Assembly: GCA_033026295.1 (NCBI GenBank)
Contig: CM065172.1
Location: 11,825,665-11,889,664 of the forward strand
DNA: 64,000 bases
Direction of reading: 5' to 3'
Source: Channa striata
Taxonomy: Eukaryota > Chordata > Actinopteri > Anabantiformes > Channidae
The notes beneath the pieces are model-generated. The model ran no database searches. It was not told the DNA's origin and saw nothing but the letters and a program-made list of their open reading frames with translations. Below, in pieces: positions 13,337 to 24,689 of this stretch; position 1 is the stretch's first letter; every line of letters begins with the position of its first letter. The position numbers and the translations under genes are program-made.

Positions 13337-13521
13337 TACAAAGACCAGCCAGAACATTAATACCACACGTTGTTGGCCATGGTCGACAGGTGTCAGAACA
13401 CACGATGCATCGCAGCTTGCTTTGTATGGGGCTGCGGACTGGTCCGAGTACCTCTGCTGATCACTGAACAGCACAACATTAAAACCACCATGTGGATCTA
13501 ATGTTGTGGCTGGTTGGTGTA
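13337..13521 (+). mobile_element. Internally deleted Tc1-like DNA transposon (copy 2)
   Basis: 185-bp remnant of the same family as 6144-6322. The left end has gaccagccagaacattaa; the right end, reverse complemented, reads caccaaccagccacaacatt, giving terminal inverted repeats of at least 20 bp with few mismatches. The shared core includes gacaggtgtcag and gcatcgcagcttg. It lacks the catalytic region, so it is a non-autonomous, MITE-like derivative. Both copies lie in samd11 introns and have the same orientation. Confidence 0.75.
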
Positions 13522-13669
13522 CGTACTTGGCAATTTAAATTTGATCTAAATCTAGATAACTGCGTGTATGTGTGTAGTTTATGTATAGCCTTTAGGCAAC
13601 GCTTGGTTGTTCAAGGCTGTGTGAGAGAACAAAAAAAAAGTGAGAAAGCACTGTAGGGTGGACAGGCAT

Positions 13670-13990
13670 GCGACCAAGTCCCCCCACCGCACACACACAC
13701 ACACACGTTCATTCTTTCCTGCACTCCCGGCCCCCACGCGCTGAGCCGAGCCGGCAGTTGCAGCCCAGTGGAGCGGCACAGGGCGAGGGGGGGTGGGAAG
13801 GGGAAGCGGCAGGGGGAGGGGGTGAGGTGCACAGAGGGCGAGAGGCGGTGAGATGGAGGGAATTGGGTGGGGTGAAGGGGGGCTGCTAGGGGGGCTGCTG
13901 GGGCGGCGTAGGGAGGTCAGTGGCGGTGCAGTCGAGCGTGTCAATGCGCCTCGCGCTCTCCTCTTTCCCTCTTGTTTGTCTCTCTCTCCT
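13670..13990. promoter_or_regulatory. GC/CpG-rich patch in samd11 intron 2 (possible alternative promoter)
   Basis: About 320 bp rich in G runs and CpG (for example gcgctgagccgagccggc and gcagtcgagcgtgtc), followed by a CT-rich tract. It carries a short CA microsatellite at 13690-13706. The long open frames across it (such as the frame at 13579-14103) are Pro/Ser/Arg low complexity and were not accepted as coding. Confidence 0.3.
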
Positions 13991-14856
13991 TCCTTCTCCC
14001 TTATTCTCTCTCTGTGTGTTTGGATAAGCCCGCTGAGGTCGTCACAGGGGAGCTTTATGGACAGGTAACGACTGGGCTTTTGTCTCTTCTCAGGGGCAAA
14101 CACAAGGGAAGTGGATGCAAAAGTTGTAGTTGATCAATTAAACTCACAATTTCTGTTGTTTTGGCTCTCACAAGGATAAAGCTGAACTACTTTTTCTATT
14201 AAAGTGCCACACACTTTAGGGTCGATTTATTGGGGTCAATTATTAGGGTGGATATTTTGCAAGCAACTGTACTTCTTTTATTAACAATGGCTCTAAAAAA
14301 TATGATCTACCTAAAAACTGGGGCTTTTTAGAATATTGTAGGTACAAAAAATATGTTCAATGTGTTTATGGAAATTTACTAGCTAAAAAAAAAAACATCC
14401 AACTACATTATCGACAAACTAATACTAATCAAAAACTAAGCGTATAACCACATCACTAAATCATTTTACTTCCCAGTATCCCCATGTTTATATCGAAAAT
14501 TTATATTAGTCTAGGTGTGTTAATATATGAATAGAAGCAAAACTATGACAGACGGTACTATCAAACACATATAGTCAGTGTTTAAATTTATACAGCACTT
14601 TGCTAAAATGGCCAATAGTGACAGCTAATGTCTAATTGACTAAAATAAAGTTTTTTTTAATAATTAGTATTTAAAATAAAACTACGAGTCACGAGTGACT
14701 TTAGCCAACTTTTACGTTCTATATATTTTAATTCATATCGATCCGTGGACCCATTCTGAATCTAATTTGTCTGATACACAGAGAGGCACACAAAAGTGCA
14801 GAAATACACTGAACACGATCACAGTTCTGCACACTTCTGGGCCAATGGCCGACCGT

Positions 14857-14870
14857 GTTACCATGGTAAC
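14857..14870. promoter_or_regulatory. Perfect palindromic RFX (X-box) site
   Basis: GTTACCATGGTAAC is a perfect 14-bp palindrome that fits the full RFX dimer consensus (GTTNCC ATGG NAAC type). A CCAAT motif lies 15 bp to the left (ggccaatggcc). It sits in samd11 intron 2, so it is a candidate intronic enhancer or promoter element. Confidence 0.5.
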
Positions 14871-15932
14871 GTAGCCTCAGCAACATGCGTGCAAGCACGG
14901 CCACAAACACGCAGCTCATACTACCAAGTAGCATACAGTAGATGGCTGATCTATGAAGCCAACTCCAGCACATAACAACTCAACTTCTATTATTTCCACT
15001 CAATATGGTGCACTTTAATTTTAATTATGTTTTTCCCATTAACCCTATTGGAAATGACATTATCAAAAAGTAATGAGATAGACTGTAAGTTATATGCAAA
15101 GTGTGCATGCCTGTGTTTGTGTATAGATCTGTTAGTGTGTGTGTTTAATTCCACTTTGCAAGAAGAGCCCTTGATTGGAGGAGGTCTTTACGAGCCGGAG
15201 GAGGGGAGTGTAATTTCCTCCCGGCCTCCGCCAGTTCCGCTGAAATAACAGAGCAGAGGAAGCCCAGCTCTCCCAGGAGGAGACACACAATCACGCACAT
15301 GCACACACAGCTAGTCGGCCAGCGATCCCGGTTGCACAAATAATCACAGACACGAACACATAACAACAAGATACGAATTAACACATCTGCATTAAGAAAC
15401 CAAAAGGCAAACACACAGACCTAAGAGTGAAGACAATTTGCATCTATATACCGTGGTATTAATGCAAAGTCAATTCTACTGTACAAAAAGATCCAGGCAC
15501 AAAATAAGCAGTAATTATTAATCAAAAGCCGGCCTTTGGACTAAGCAAAAGATACAGAGAGAGAGAAGATATTTGACCATCACACAATTAATGGTCCAAT
15601 AGAAAAGTAACCCAACTTGATTATTATCAACAGTTAAGCAATTATAAACTAATATAACTTCAGAATGTGGACAAACAACACTATCTAAATACTGTTGCAT
15701 GTTTACCACAGTTCATTTTATTGTGCCGGTATAATCAGCCTTTGCCTATGTCGACACAGCAAATTAACTTCTAACAGTTCTGAGCAGGCAGGCGAGACAT
15801 CTTGCCACCGGTTAATGGATAGTTTTATGATCATTTGGCTCATACCTATAGCAAAAAAAGATCACTCAAAGTTCAGCCGTCAAACTTTAAAAATAAATGT
15901 CTGCATGAGGTTATTTGTGTTAGTAGGCAGGC

Positions 15933-15947
15933 ATATATATATATATA

Positions 15948-16010
<63 letters not shown>
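15933..16010. repeat. Compound (AT)n(GT)n microsatellite
   Basis: About eight AT units followed directly by about 29 TG units. It produces long artificial Cys/Val and His/Thr open frames on both strands. Confidence 0.97.
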
Positions 16011-16169
16011 AGTGAGTGTGAGAGAGAGCTCATCAGTGAGTGCTGGCTGCCATGCCCTGAGGGAAGTCAGTAGGGAGAGAGGGAGACGCCAGTACAGGCC
16101 ATACAAGTCCTGCTGCCTAGCCTCCTCCGCCTAACCCTCACCGCCTTGCGTGGAACTGCCAACATACTT

Positions 16170-16172
<3 letters not shown>

Positions 16173-16257
<85 letters not shown>

Positions 16258-16263
16258 TGTGTG
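16173..16263. repeat. (GT)n microsatellite, about 41 units
   Basis: The longest GT tract in the window, nearly pure. Only about 160 bp separates it from the tract at 15933-16010. Confidence 0.97.
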
Positions 16264-16810
16264 TGACAGTGGTATTCACTCTGTGGGTTACACTACTTCA
16301 GGCTTTACCACCATAGAGGGAAAGGGAGAGAGGGAGAAAAGACTACAACAACAACCTTGAGGCTCTCATATGCCTGCTTACGTCAATAACAAAGTTTTAC
16401 CCTGTCACAGCTTTAATTGAAGTGGAACTGTACAAGCCCCAGCAAGCCAAAAGCCAATCATGCTGATATCTGTAATGAGCCTAAGCATAAGCAAATATGT
16501 TCATCTTCTCGAATATAAAAAATGAGACGAGCATTTTTACAATCTATCTTCCCTGGCCTCTACCTGCCTCGAGTTGTTCGTTTTGGCTGAACCCTTCTTG
16601 TAAGGGTACAGGTCTTCGTTCTTGGCTGTGAAAAATGTCACCAGTTTAGCTGTATCACTCAAACACCTCCGGCTTATCAAAACCGCCTTTGCCTTGCGTG
16701 CCTCACACACAATAATCAGCAGTGGCCACGCTCAGTAGCTCACTAAGCCTCTTACACCCTTCCCTCAAGATTAGTGCTTGGGAGCGACGACAGATGCGCT
16801 CCGTGGTGAT

Positions 16811-16833
16811 AAAACACACACACACACACACAC
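16811..16833. repeat. (CA)n microsatellite
   Basis: Short CA run in samd11 intron 2. Confidence 0.9.
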
Positions 16834-17677
16834 CCGCTGCACCTGTGTGAACAGATTTGGCGACAGTGAGCCGGCAGTGTGCCTGCTCCGAGCTGACACA
16901 CACACGCACACAGACAGTGAGTGGCGATGCCGTAATCGTGACACACCTGCAAGGCCTCAAGGTTTGGCTTCGTGCCACTGGTCGAGCCCTGAGGGAAGCA
17001 CTGGGCAAACAAAAGTTCAACAGCCAGGTGAGGAAACTGATTCAACGGGACAAAAGAGCCCAACCAATGACACCTAACGTCAAGCAGCCATACTGAACAG
17101 CTCAATGCCTCTGAATAAAAAGCTGTTTGATACTCTGCACCAGTGAAAAGGCTGAATCAAAGTTGTGCCTGTGTGTCTGTTAGGCCTTCGCCATCAAGGT
17201 TAGACAGAGAGACAATACTCGCACCCAGTCACTGGTTCATGCGTATCGAACTGGGTACCGAACAGTAATACCAAAAAAGTAATATGACTATAGACAGTCG
17301 TCCTATCACACATACACATATAATAAAAAAATACATTGACAGCCCATAATGAACACTTGAAACTGATAAATTAACTTTACTAATATAACTTTAACTGTAA
17401 TGCCTAATGATAAAGTCTTATTATTAAAACACATACTACACAATATGTAACACAAATATTTGATTTATCTCCCAGGTGTCCTTTATTCCATTTTGCTCTT
17501 TGACAAGTTACACCCTTCACTAATAACAATGTATGACCAGCAGTTAACAGCCCAGCATCTTTTAACCCTAGTTCTCCACCACAAAGAGGCTACACTCAAG
17601 TCAAATAGAAGCTATACTGAATAAGTCGAGAAAAGTAGCATGGCAGCAGAACCAGTATGACAGAAAATGATTCTTAC

Positions 17678-17769
17678 CACTGGAGATGAAATTCGACAAC
17701 CCGGGCAATCACAGATGGGAGGGTGCACCTGTAAGATTCCTTTGGACATAAGAGTCTTCAGACTTTTCC
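17678..17769 (-). CDS. samd11: samd11 coding exon 2 (SAND domain, end)
   Basis: 92-bp exon. The acceptor is TTTCCTCAG and the donor GTG|GTAAGAA. Two bases complete the glycine codon begun in exon 1, followed by 30 codons reading KSLKTLMSKGILQVHPPI, then a CDCPGC cysteine motif, RISSPV. This is the C-terminal part of the SAND domain and is nearly identical to mammalian SAMD11. The internal methionine (codon at 17747-17749, LMSKGIL) corresponds to the start of a shorter human SAMD11 isoform, so translation could also begin here. The flanking open frame (17612-17884) extends into intron on both sides and is not coding there. Confidence 0.92.
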
Positions 17770-18873
17770 CTGAGGAAACAGACAAACCAACAAAAGACTT
17801 GGAGTAAATATGTGTAATTCTGCAGGCAGTTAACTCCACCACACAGTAAGTTTCTTTTCTTGAGTCCATTATCTCAGGACTCAAAGTTATTAGTACAGGT
17901 GAAAATACTCATAACTCATAAAAAACATCTAATAAACACAGTACATGAGTAAAAGGATCAGTACCTGCAGACAAACTTGATCTGTCTCTCTACATTTTTC
18001 CCTGAAGTTTAATGTCTTCCCATTGACTTGTGTGGTCAGTCAGAGAGACAGCAGCCTACTGTCATCTGTCTATAGGAACGGGTATATTAGGCTCAATTTT
18101 TGACCCGGGGGCAACACCCACCCCCACACACACATCTTAACTGTTGTCAGTTCTGCCTGAGTAAACGCCTGTGTGTGTGTGTGTGTGTGTGTGTGTAGGT
18201 GCGTGGACGCGCATGTGTGGCGACAGGGTGCGCGCACAGTGATTTTATTGCCATAAAAACACTGTGCTAAAAAACATTAAAATACCGCAACAATATCACT
18301 GTTCTGATGCTGTTCCTCTTCTTGTCAAACAGACGCCAGCCAAACGCCTCCACTAATAACAGCTATGACACACGGTGATGCATTAAGTTGCATTTGAAAG
18401 GAATCAATCAATCAGGAAAACAAGACGTTATTTTTCAGAAAGTCTCTTTCATATTTACCATGCGATGCCATAAAGTGTCAACAGCCATGCACAAGTGCAG
18501 CTGCACTTAACGGAACCATTCGTCCCATAGCGAGGAAAAACAAAATCTCTATTTTAACTGCCACAAATCGAACATCTACATCTAACTTTTCACCTCAGTC
18601 CCGCTGCGACCTACTCCAGACGCCCCGGGTCGGCGTGTGATCGCAGCCCCGAACTCGCTGTCAAAGCCTCGGAGGGAATGAGGAAGATCTGCGCCTTTTC
18701 TCATCCGTGTCCTTACGCACCGGCTGCTGTAACCCTTTCACTCCACAACCCAACAGCGAACCACCAGATCCAAGTTTGTGCCCCCAAATAAGTGGCGTGT
18801 AAAAAGTGTTCCGTTCGTGGCAGTGCGCGTGTTTCTACCCACGGAACACGGACACACCGACGGACGGTCTTAC
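17770..18873 (-). other. samd11 intron 1
   Basis: A 1.1-kb intron interrupting the SAND domain coding sequence. It contains a GT microsatellite at 18167-18197 and becomes CpG-rich from about 18600 towards exon 1. No other exon was seen. Confidence 0.8.
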
Positions 18874-19327
18874 CTTTGTGTCTAATACTCCGTTTCCAGT
18901 CTTTGGCGGTCTCTCGTCCACTGACGAACTGGAACTCGTTGGGGGTGAGCCACTCTCCCCTGTATTTAATCGAGGGTCCCTTACTACCTTGGCACAGCTT
19001 ATTGATGTAAAGCAAAGCCTTGTTTTCGCCGCACTCCACTTCGATGCACGGCTCCCCGTTGTCGAAGAAGGGCTGAAAGTCGGGGATGGAGGAGAACCTC
19101 TCCAGCATCAAGTCGTCCGTGTGATGGTGGAGGTGCTGGTGATGCAGCGCCGAGTCGTGGAGCCCCAAGTACGCGCGGTGATGGGCGAAAATGTGCTCGT
19201 AGGGCGGCGGATGAGGGGTCACCACGGGGATGGCGGTGGCATTTAAAGGGGCCAGGTATTCGGCCTGGTTGAAGGCGGTCAGTGCCATGTCGTCTCCATC
19301 CAGCCTCTCCTTTTTGATGGCAGGCAT
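18874..19327 (-). CDS. samd11: samd11 coding exon 1 (SAND domain, first part)
   Basis: First coding exon: 151 codons plus one base, ending AAAG|GTAAG. The chosen start encodes MPAIKKE, which matches the start I remember for long vertebrate SAMD11 isoforms, and the ATG has A at -3. The protein has a His-rich patch (about residues 60-70), then DNGEPCIEVECGENKALLY and the SAND core with GEWLTPNEF and the KDWK signature (about residues 142-145), which in this fold contacts DNA. The frame stays open upstream to another ATG at 19573, so an 82-residue N-terminal extension is possible, though that part is low complexity and may be 5' UTR. The identification comes from recognising the SAND sequence and its continuation in exons 2 and 3; GMEB, DEAF1 and SP100 family members differ around the KDWK motif. 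Confidence 0.9.
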
Positions 19328-19679
19328 GTTAGTGAGAGCCGAGCGCCGGTAACAAGTGAGAAGCCGCTCGCCCGATCCAACTTGAGCGTCCTCTCCGTCT
19401 GTGAGTTGGGCTGACCCAGACTTGGAGACGCGCCGCTTGGTTTTACGCAGAGCCCCCGTGTCGCCGTGAGACAGCGGTCTGGTGAAGTTGCCGGATAGAT
19501 TCCCATTCAGTAGTTTCCAGCTCGCAGCGGCGGCAGCGCTCTCCGCCAGCCTCACAGGTCCAACCTCCCACATTTAATCACAGTCGCGCTGTTAATGCCT
19601 GACATGCCGGGCAGCCCTGAGCCCCGGACATTAGGTTTTCCACGGGGATCGTTACCAGTCACAGCTGCGCGTCGTGTCT

Positions 19680-19682
<3 letters not shown>

Positions 19683-19712
<30 letters not shown>
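19683..19712. repeat. (T)30 homopolymer
   Basis: Uninterrupted run of about 30 T just upstream of the furthest samd11 in-frame ATG; it is an A run on the samd11 strand. Confidence 0.95.
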
Positions 19713-19714
<2 letters not shown>

Positions 19715-20026
19715 CTTTAGGGAAATGAGAAGTAAAGAGGATTTTTTTAAAAATATTCACCGACTAGAGGCGAAATTCAGCAGCGGCCGTGCGACAAAAA
19801 ACGCACATCGATTCACTTGTGGGGAGTTTACACGTGGCCAAGATTCAATTTCACAGCCAATAAAGGCAATAACCGAAAATTCAAAGAATCAGCGACGATT
19901 CTCCCGTTACTTAAAACGACGTGACATATGGCGTTAATTAGAAACTTCGGGCTGGATCGGCCTTAGTCGGAACTGCGGACCATTCATACAGTTAAAACTT
20001 TGCAAAGAGTTTTTTAAAGCCCCGTC

Positions 20027-20053
20027 TGTGTGTGTGTGTGTGTGTGTGTGTGT
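20027..20053. repeat. (GT)n microsatellite
   Basis: About 13 GT units upstream of samd11. Confidence 0.95.
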
Positions 20054-20230
20054 CGTTGAAGTCACGCTGAAGTTCACAGACCCAGACCAAACAAGATTTG
20101 CACTCTCCGCCGCTTCTCAACTTGGCCCATTTAAACAGCGGAGGCTCGGCGAGAGCCGTGGAGGACGAGGGGGGACTGTGACGGACGGCGCTGCGGGGCT
20201 CAAACGGAGCAGCCTTAATGAGTTTGCACG

Positions 20231-21119
20231 AGGAAGCGAACAGTCGTTTCCACCCAAGTACCTGAATCCAAGGATCCAACACAACTCTTTGCCGTATTTC
20301 CAATTTCTGACGATATTCTAACACTTTCAAGTGCAACATTTCCAAGTTTTAATACATTTATATGTAAAACTACCCATAAATGAACCAACTTCTTCTTATT
20401 GTAAACTACAGTAACACCCTTCACTGTTCACAGTCCATGTTCTCACATTTGTAGAATGTCCAAAACGTATTACTTGATCACTCTGACAATTTTTGAAGCA
20501 ACAGCCATAAATCAGACAGTCACGCACACAAAGAGCCGGATCACAGGCCACTGCCCATGACAACAGGCACAGGTCCCTACACAGGGTGTGTTACGTTCTC
20601 GTTGTGTCTAAATCCAACCATCTATTTGTTATACTCCACCTACTGTGGCACCATTTTCTCCCGCCTCACCAAACTACTCAACTGCTGTGGCGCTTTGTGG
20701 GCCACAGTTAGGACAGCTTGAATGAATGTAGAGCTGTCACTGTAAAACCCAAACACTGACAATAAACACACGTATGCCCTTACACCAATGAAAAATTTTT
20801 TAGGAGAAGGTGTTATATTTTATGTTAGTGACTTCTTTAAAGGCACAGACAAACTAGGTGACTTGCTGACCAACGGTAATCTGTGCTAACCCCACAGGTG
20901 TGATAATGCATGGTCAGATCCAAAACCAAAGGTGTGTAATTTCAAAATGGTGGGCTATTTAGCTGTTTATCTGCGATTAATAAATTAGTTTTAGAAAACA
21001 CATTTGTCCTATTCAACTGTGAGGAACAATTTAATATCCAGTGTGCTCTTGTGGTTATAACCTAAATGCAACCCTGGTTAAAGTGTCTTGATTTACAAAG
21101 TTACACTAAAACCAATGCA
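20231..21119. other. Intergenic, no gene seen
   Basis: Unique-looking sequence upstream of samd11. No exon, RNA gene or repeat family was recognised. Confidence 0.6.
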
Positions 21120-22330
21120 AAAACTGCTTAATTTTCTTTAGGATCAGAGCAGAATGTGACAGGAGGCCACCTATGACAAACTGATCTCACTAGTGTAAAA
21201 AGGCAAAGACCTGTTTATACTGCATGTAGGCCAAGAAGCGGCAAAGTCCAAGGAAACTCTATAGACCTCCATGATAATGGATTGTAGTGAGGCATCACTG
21301 GCAAGGACAAAGAGTTTCTAAAGCCTGATGTTCCCAGGAGCACAGTGGCCTGAACAGAAACAGAGGTTTGAAATCAACAGGCTTCTTCCAAGAGTCAGCA
21401 ATTTAGTCAAACTAGGTAAATGGACAAGAGGGACATCAGATGAAATGGAGGAGGTGACCAGGAACCCAACTGTCACTCTAAGAAAGCTTCAGACATTTTT
21501 TGTAGAATGGGATAAGCATCCCACAGGTAATACACAGTCTTTGAGTGGTTAGAGAGAAGATACAGCCCGTTAAGAGTTTGTCAGACAGGATTTAAATGAC
21601 TCAGAGCAGGAGAGAAAAGATTATTTGGTCTGAGGATACAAAATTAAGCTATTTGGGCAAAACTCTAGCAGTATGTCTGGCACTACACTTGGCACTGCTA
21701 ATAAACTGGCTACTATCATCTCTACAGTGAAGCATGGTGGTGGCAGCCTGATGGGGGTGCATCAGCAGCAGGGACAGGGAGACAGCCAGAAATTAGGGAA
21801 GGATAAATGCAAAAAAATACTGAAAAGTCCCTGAAGAAAAACTCCTCAACAGTGCCTCATACCTGACACTGGGGTGTTCAACTGTCAGCATGACAACGGC
21901 CTGAAGCATTCAGCCAAAACATTAGCGGCGTGGTTTCAGGACAAGTCTCAGACTGTCCTTGAGTTATCCAGCCAATGTCCAGATTTAAAACCCTCATAAC
22001 ATCTGTGTAGACCTAAAAATGCCAGTTTCAATGTGATGGAGCCTGAGAGAGATTGTAAAGGACAATGGAATAAACTGCATGTGGTGGGTAAGGTGTGGAA
22101 ACTTTAAAGAGATTTGCCCAAGAAGAACTGCTAAATGGTCCTCTACACAGTTCTTAAACAAGTCTTCAGTTTTTTGTTTTTTTTAATTAATAACGTTTGT
22201 AAAATGGTGTTGTTTTATTCTATGTATTTTCAAAAATGTACATTTCAAATTACATTTACTATGCAGTACATGTGCAAAAGTGAAGGGATGAAAACTTTTG
22301 GAAATGCATTATCTGACTTGTATTTCGATT
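21120..22330 (+). pseudogene. Decayed Tc1/mariner-type transposon with broken transposase
   Basis: About 1.2 kb of sequence aligning piecewise to Tc1-like transposase genes on the plus strand. PGAQWP and EVTRNPTVTLRKLQ occur at about 21330-21500. VKHGGGS occurs near 21730. HDNGLKHSA, equivalent to the QDNDPKHTA block with its catalytic Asp, occurs near 21895. SSQCPDLKPS, equivalent to SQSPDLNP, occurs near 21975. Frameshifts and stops separate these blocks and internal parts are missing. The right end (tgcaaaagtgaagg... aaacttttgg, near 22270-22300) resembles the terminus of this class. Terminal inverted repeats were not resolved, so the limits are approximate. Confidence 0.7.
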
Positions 22331-24680
22331 TATTTTGGGGTAACAAGCAGGCACAGGGATGGAAATTTTTAAATTAACAATCAACTGTACTGCTACAGTG
22401 AAAATGGCCTGGAACCACATTTCCTACAAGCAGTTTCTCTTCCCACTGTCTGCAGGGCATGTTCCCCTGAGCTCCTGAGGAGGACCACATCTGACCCCCA
22501 TCAGTGGAGAACCACCCAGGTGGATCCACCAATGACACATGGAATAGCCATTCTGGCAGCAGAGGTGGGGTCCAAAGCCCCATGTGTCAGGGGCCTATAA
22601 ATCAGTCCAAACTGCCTCTGACACACACACAGGAAGAAGGCATGCCACACCGCAGGCGGAAGCAGTGTACAAGAAGACCAGAGACCACAGCGTAGCCAGA
22701 ACTGGTTTCATGCGTACAGTCAGGACGAGGAAGGCAAACGCACATCACACGTTTACAAAAACACTTGCCAGTTACCTCGCCAGAGACACTGACGCACCAT
22801 AGGCTGACCTTCCCCTTTTGGAGGTGAGGAGCTGTGATGTCTAAAGGGAATGTAATGGAAGAAGTGGGTTTTTGGATGAGAAAGAAACCAAAATATATTT
22901 TAAGTCCACAGCTAAAGAAAAACAAATGTGACCTTACATTACTTGTACAAGAGCTACCCATTACCTTTACAGAGAACACAGCCGGAAAAATTAAAACAAA
23001 AGGCAACATTTTTCAACTAAACAATAATGTCACTTCCCACATGTTGGTGAGTACACTCAACAGTAGCGTTGACATAAATCATGAGTTGCTGACATTTATG
23101 GCGTGTGTTTACAAAGCCATTTCTAGGAAGTGGAACACTACATTTCAGATGAGAAGCTCTGCGAGTTCCTTATTACCAGCCCTCACCACATCGAAATGTT
23201 TCAATGGAAACCTCAGGTCTGCGTGGGCGCTGGAGGTTGCACCATCAGGACAGCCCTGATGAAACTAGTCATAAAGGGGACACCCATGCCCACTCCTACA
23301 CCCACTTACCATCCTTTTATCATGACTCATATTCAGTGGCTCATAACGGAGGGGTTCCCCAAACCAGTACAGTGACGATACTTCAACTTTCACATCTTCA
23401 AATACGGGTTTGTGTCAACTGAGTAGATTTTTCCATCAGCCTTTGTGTCTTTTTTTAAAAATGTCTGTGTGAATGTGATAGGGAAACCTTTTTTAACCTT
23501 TCTACTCCATTTAACCTTTTCTTGCTTATTGCTTCTTTCGCTACATTGTGGAAGAGTCTTGTGCATGTCGAATGAAAGAAAAACACCACAGAAAACCCCA
23601 AAGGAAACCCCAATAACAGCGCATAATATTTTAGTAAACCAGTACAGTGCATATTAAATAGTTAAGTACTTCTATTAATTCTGCTTGTGTTATCAGTCCA
23701 GGTTCAGTTACATTTGGGAACAATTTAGAGCAGCTCCTTTGTGGGCACAGCATGGGCTGTGATTATCTGATAATCAAAAATGTACCTCATACTCTGAACT
23801 TGAAACACTGAATCCACTTTATGAGGGTGCATTCTGCTTTAGTTGTTGATTTTCTGTATTTCCCAGGAAGCCTTCAAACAACCTCCACAAAACTAAATTC
23901 TCTGCATTCAGTAATTGGTTTCAAATATGCAGGTGGAGAATGGGGGAAGTAGCAGAATGACTTATTTTAGTGACAATAAGGTAAGTCTGTTACTCAAAAT
24001 GCAACACACTGGTGTCTCCTCCTCTTACAGTTTCTCTATCCCTGAATGTTCGTTCACATGTGATTAGTCTGGTAAATCAATAACATTGTCTGTGTTTTAC
24101 ACCAATACCATTAACGTTTTTAAGTGAGGAACTAGTTTATTTCATGCCTGTAATACCCAGACGGAACAAAACACAATTTCAAAGACATGTCATGTCAAAG
24201 TCATGACCTGGTGGAATACCATGTGCGAGAACATTGCAAATTGCATGGATGGTTGAGTCATGAATATGTAATAGTAAACATGACTACTTACGATTTTATT
24301 GTTAACCAATGTGTGGTTGTGTTTTGTTTCCTCTTTAAATGTCAGTTAAAAAGTCAAAAATAAAATGACAGTTCACATTAGAAAAATGACACCTTCAAAC
24401 TGAAACAAACAAAAACATTATATCCACAAAGATATTAAGAGCAAATGTTTCCATTTGACAAACTCAAACCTGATTGGCATTCTTGGCAGAACTAATTAAG
24501 TAGTAAAGCATTTGACAATAATATTTCTGCTGATCTGCTGAATTAGTTTATCATCACCGTATTTTACTATGTTCCTTTTTATATAAAACTTTGCTTCAGT
24601 CTGTAAACCATTACTGTTTACAGAGAAAGTCTATTTCCTCATGTAATCAGACACACTTTCTATGATCGAGATGCAGAACA
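22331..24680. other. Intergenic, no gene seen
   Basis: No conserved exon recognised. Open frames here (for example 22602-23009 minus and 22834-23259 plus) have no recognisable domain, and no supporting splice sites were noted. Confidence 0.6.
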
Positions 24681-24689
24681 CGTCCATTC

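Larger units (their letters stand above)
8889..17677 (-). other. samd11 intron 2
   Basis: An 8.8-kb intron. It contains CpG-rich patches at 12430-12640 and 13670-13990, the second Tc1-like remnant (13337-13521), a perfect RFX-type palindrome (14857-14870) and the two longest GT microsatellites of the window. Purine- and pyrimidine-rich tracts at 9540-10120 and 10590-10650 create long open frames with no recognisable protein. Confidence 0.75.
1..19573 (-). other. samd11: samd11 transcription unit, 5' part (3' end beyond window)
   Basis: This is the span covering the four visible coding exons of samd11, read right to left. The gene encodes a nuclear protein with an N-terminal SAND domain and, in known orthologues, a C-terminal SAM domain. 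The mouse orthologue (mr-s) is a photoreceptor-enriched transcriptional regulator. Joined exons give a continuous frame: exon 1 ends in phase 1, exon 2 restores it and ends in phase 0, exon 3 ends in phase 2, and exon 4 starts with the single base that completes the codon. The SAM-domain exons were not found and should lie left of position 1. The right limit is set at the furthest in-frame ATG; the true transcription start is not known. Confidence 0.85.
18590..20230 (-). promoter_or_regulatory. CpG-rich 5' region of samd11 (probable promoter)
   Basis: CpG density is clearly higher here than in flanking DNA, across the end of intron 1, exon 1 and about 650 bp upstream. This is the expected setting for the samd11 promoter. 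No convincing TATA box was identified, and the start site cannot be placed more exactly. A 30-nt T run (A on the gene strand) lies at 19683-19712 and a GT run at 20027-20053. Confidence 0.5.

Noticed and set aside
13579..14103. 174-residue minus-strand open frame
   Set aside because: Proline-rich translation of a GC-rich, CT-rich tract with no recognisable protein features.
15835..16360. Cys/Val and His/Thr repeat proteins on both strands
   Set aside because: Direct translation of GT/CA microsatellites.
18792..19246. Plus-strand open frames opposite samd11 exon 1
   Set aside because: They are antisense shadows of the SAND-coding exon; the minus-strand translation matches SAMD11 and its splice sites.
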